8,239 bases of DNA. It comes from Planctomycetota bacterium (GTDB lineage: Bacteria > Planctomycetota > Phycisphaerae > UBA1845 > UTPLA1). Of this stretch, positions 6,312 to 8,239 are shown one piece after another (the first letter of the stretch is position 1; each line of letters starts with the position of its first letter). The notes beneath the pieces are model-generated. The model worked only from the letters and a program-made list of their open reading frames with translations, had not been told where the DNA came from and ran no database searches. Position numbers and translations under genes: made by a program. Location of the stretch: NCBI GenBank assembly GCA_016712275.1, contig JADJRI010000084.1, positions 1 to 8,239 of the forward strand, read 5' to 3'.

Positions 6312-6843
6312 TGATCTTGCTGTGGCCCATGGAGACTTGTTCCGTAGCCACTTTTTGTTGGGCCGCATTATCGTCTTGCGAATTGCCGGCAACATTCTCA
6401 GTCGTTGTTGCGTTCAGTGCGGGGGCATCCACCGGATTTTTTTCGCGATGCTCATTCACCGAAATGCCATAGACCTCGTCGGCGACCCGGCGAATTGCCT
6501 CTCTGATCTCACCCGGGGAACGATTGGCGTTCTCCTCGTCACGGGAGGATTCCGCCAGCGCGGATTGGGCAACGGCGCGATCGATTTCCACTTTCTCGGC
6601 GGAGATTTCGACTTTTCTCAGATCGCAGATCATTTCCTGGAGCTTTTTGAGTTCCTGGATGTCTGTGTCGGCTGCGACGCCGCGCAATCGATCCGTGATT
6701 TTTTCGACGAGCAGATTGTTGCAGGATTTTCGGTTTCTGCGTTCATCGTCGGATAACGGCGATGGAATGACAGCCGCCGCCGTCGCCGTACGCCTCGAAC
6801 CGCATTTTGTTTTCTTACGCTTCCGTCCCGGATATTTAATCAT
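6301..6843 (-). CDS. Helical 180-residue protein of unknown function in the sheath operon
   Basis: ATG at 6843 has AAAGGA seven bases upstream, a good ribosome site. The N-terminus is strongly basic (PGRKRKKTKCGSRR). Residues about 31-98 are predicted helical, with SDDERRNRKSCNNLLVEKI and ELKKLQEMICDLRKVEISAEK. A second short helix (GEIREAIRRVADEVYGI) lies at 111-127, and the last 45 residues are polar and probably disordered. No signal peptide or membrane helix is seen, so it should be cytoplasmic. I do not recognise the family. The gene lies 37 bases after the 75-residue gene and just before the sheath gene, which suggests a role tied to the sheath or its regulation. Confidence 0.7.
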   Translation of the reverse strand: MIKYPGRKRKKTKCGSRRTATAAAVIPSPLSDDERRNRKSCNNLLVEKITDRLRGVAADTDIQELKKLQEMICDLRKVEISAEKVEIDRAVAQSALAESSRDEENANRSPGEIREAIRRVADEVYGISVNEHREKNPVDAPALNATTTENVAGNSQDDNAAQQKVATEQVSMGHSKINDS

Positions 6844-6880
6844 GGCCCAGTCCTTTCTTGAATCGCGGTGACGCCAAAAC

Positions 6881-7108
6881 TCACCTCATCACGCCGCAAA
6901 CGTACCCATCGAATTCGGCGTCGCTGAAACCAAGATAGGACATGAAATGGGATTTGTCGGACGGAATTTTATTTGAGCGTTCGGAGGATGTACGGACGTC
7001 GTTGAACGGCCGGGAGTTAAGGCGAGAAATTTTTCTTTGAAATCGCCAGCAATCGTAGTCATCCAATTCCAAGTTCGCGGCCGGTTGACCCACGATTCGA
7101 TGACACAA
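6881..7108 (-). CDS. Small 75-residue unknown protein
   Basis: The frame lies between two better-supported genes of the same strand, 5 bases after the stop of the upstream gene and 37 before the next start. The start is uncertain: TTG at 7108 or GTG at 7093, with no strong ribosome site. The product is soluble and contains DYDCWRFQRKISRLN, then SDKSHFMSYLGFSDAEFDGYV. The latter reads like a conserved helix pair. No family is recognised. The tight operon position is the main support for its being real. Confidence 0.5.
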   Translation of the reverse strand: MCHRIVGQPAANLELDDYDCWRFQRKISRLNSRPFNDVRTSSERSNKIPSDKSHFMSYLGFSDAEFDGYVCGVMR

Positions 7109-7113
7109 GAAAC

Positions 7114-7654
7114 TTAATTCCGCTTATATACTTCAACGGTGATCTGATTAGAGACGACTGTAATAATTCCGGATCCGCCGCGACCGGGGACTTTTTTAGA
7201 TGCGACAATCTCATACTCACCGGGTGTTTTGAAATCATACAATTGGGAGATTTCAACTGAACTGCTGATGCGATCGTGCGGTGGGCACTCAAGCAAAACG
7301 CCGCCCTGCTCCTCCATGGCGTCTCTCTTTTCCTGCCCCGTGCGGGTGAGCGGCACGCCTCTGGCACCGACGAGGCTGACCTCAAAGTCATATTCAAACC
7401 AAATGGACACCCGTGGATAGCCGATGCCGGTGTCGCCGTCGTTTTGAAAAATCAAATCGAGCCGGACCGGCGAACCAACGGCAATCTTGGCTTTGGGCCC
7501 GCCGAGTGAAATCCGACAATCATCCACCGAATTGCCCCATGCTCGTTTCTTCAGATTCCACGTGAACATCTCCAGACTGTTGGCCTTGAATGCAAGCCAC
7601 GTTCATGGCGAGAATCAAAATCGCGTAAATCGAACCGGACTTCGGCCACAGCAT
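7114..7654 (-). CDS. Exported beta-sandwich protein, one frameshift
   Basis: ATG at 7654 (GGTGA four bases upstream) opens a frame that begins MLWPKSGSIYAILILAMNVAC, a signal peptide, possibly of lipoprotein type although the box NVAC is not classical. That frame ends soon after, near 7530. The adjacent frame then carries VDDCRISLGGPKAKIAVGSP and onward to VEVYKRN at 7114. Removing one base near 7525-7540 joins them into one protein of about 180 residues. The mature part has the alternating pattern of an Ig-like or similar beta-sandwich: VRLDLIFQNDGD, EYDFEVSLVGARGVPLTRTG, ISQLYDFKTPGEYEIVASKK, then SNQITVEVYK at the end. Similar modules are, as I recall, found in exported proteins of several phyla; no enzyme motif is present. 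It starts 24 bases after the stop of the Ig-like gene. Confidence 0.75.
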
Positions 7655-7678
7655 GCATCACCAAATGCAAAAACTCAA

Positions 7679-8239
7679 TCAGACCCAGCGCATCGAACTG
7701 AACTGGGTAGTCCAAACCGGCAATACCGTCGAATTTGCCCCATCGTGCTTGCTCATCCCCGCGGCGGCGGCGGCGGTCCAATTTGTTCCGGGCGGCGTCG
7801 TTATGCGCGTCGTCCTGCCGGCCCAGGTCCACGTGCCCATTCCCAATGTCACCCAGATGCTGTCTGCGCCGTCGGGCTTGTACATCAGGTACAATTCAAA
7901 GCTCTCGTCCGCCGATTTCGCGTTGAGCGTCGCCGTTAATGGGGTTGATGGGCTGTCTGCATAGGCGGCACCGTCGAGAACGGCCGACCCCGCATCGCCA
8001 ATCGGTTTGGGGCCGCTGTACTGTATGCCAAGATCGCCATCGAGTATGGACAGTGATCTTGAATCGGTCCATCGTCGGGCGCAATACGGTAACCGATACC
8101 GTGGCCGACTGTCGCACGCCGGCGATGTCGGCCGAAACTTCAACCGTTTTTGCACCGCCATCTATCCAATAAAAATCCGCATTCGCCAGCTTCAGGTCTG
8201 CGGGTTCCAATTTGACTTTTGTACCTGCCGGGCCTGTCT
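7679..8239 (-). CDS. Ig-like beta-sandwich protein, N-terminus beyond the window, one frameshift
   Basis: The right edge of the window opens inside this gene with TGPAGTKVKLEPADLKLANA. An Ig-like stretch follows (YWIDGGAKTVEVSADIAG, then SATVSVTVLRPT). Near 8045 the frame changes: removing one base gives FKITVILDGDLGIQYSG. The second frame continues with ADESFELYLMYKPDGADSIW, then VTLGMGTWTWAGRTTRI, and ends at 7679 after PVWTTQF. The VLRPT box and the later KPDGADSIWVTL and WxWxG segments resemble, from memory, a group of bacterial Ig-like proteins of unknown function. A run of five GCC alanine codons lies at 7762-7776. As the first visible gene of the operon that leads to the sheath gene, it could be a surface or effector-linked component; that is inference. 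Confidence 0.65.

Noticed and set aside
7551..7832. A 93-residue minus-strand frame covering the junction of the two beta-sandwich genes
   Set aside because: It bridges the Ig-like C-terminus and the signal peptide in a third frame. The neighbouring frames give a proper stop, spacing, start and signal peptide.

Overview
The window looks like a stretch of moderately G+C-rich bacterial chromosome. A planctomycete (Planctomycetota) is the best guess. The main pointer is the C-terminal zinc ribbon of the first gene (CxxCGYC...GRCPECG), which is common in short membrane proteins of that phylum. The thioredoxin-like lipoprotein-type gene and the long low-complexity tails also fit. This is inference from remembered protein style, not from any search.

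Layout. Positions 24-639 (minus strand) hold a small two-helix membrane protein with a zinc ribbon, broken by one frameshift. Positions 640-1027 are a gene-poor, A+T-richer stretch with two clean inverted repeats, two GGGGAC-type fragments resembling REP/RAYT-associated sequence, and a probable terminator for the next gene. Positions 1028-2029 (minus) encode an exported TlpA/redoxin-type thiol-disulfide protein with TPR-like helices and an extremely acidic tail. Positions 2315-3520 (minus) encode a membrane-anchored coiled-coil protein of unknown function. Positions 3757-4305 (plus) hold a possible 39-residue ORF followed by a macro-domain-like (ADP-ribose-binding type) protein.

From 4329 to beyond the right edge lies a minus-strand operon. 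Reading in the direction of transcription (from 8239 down) it contains an Ig-like/beta-sandwich protein (partial), a signal-peptide beta-sandwich protein, a 75-residue unknown, a 180-residue helical unknown, a possible 51-residue ORF, and a contractile-sheath protein. The sheath protein is the most informative gene: it is one reading unit that joins a TssB (VipA)-like domain to a TssC (VipB)-like domain, so it would be a single-chain type VI secretion sheath protomer. The operon is therefore probably part of a type VI secretion or related contractile injection locus. Its baseplate, tube and ATPase genes are not in the window.

A general caution: at least six single-base frame breaks are visible, in four genes. 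In every case coherent protein continues in another frame. One sits at a run of T and would be healed by one extra T; another beside a short T run would also be healed that way. Sequencing or assembly indels are therefore the likeliest cause, although decay of the secretion locus cannot be excluded. Three genes (1028-2029, 2315-3520 and 3892-4305) are intact.
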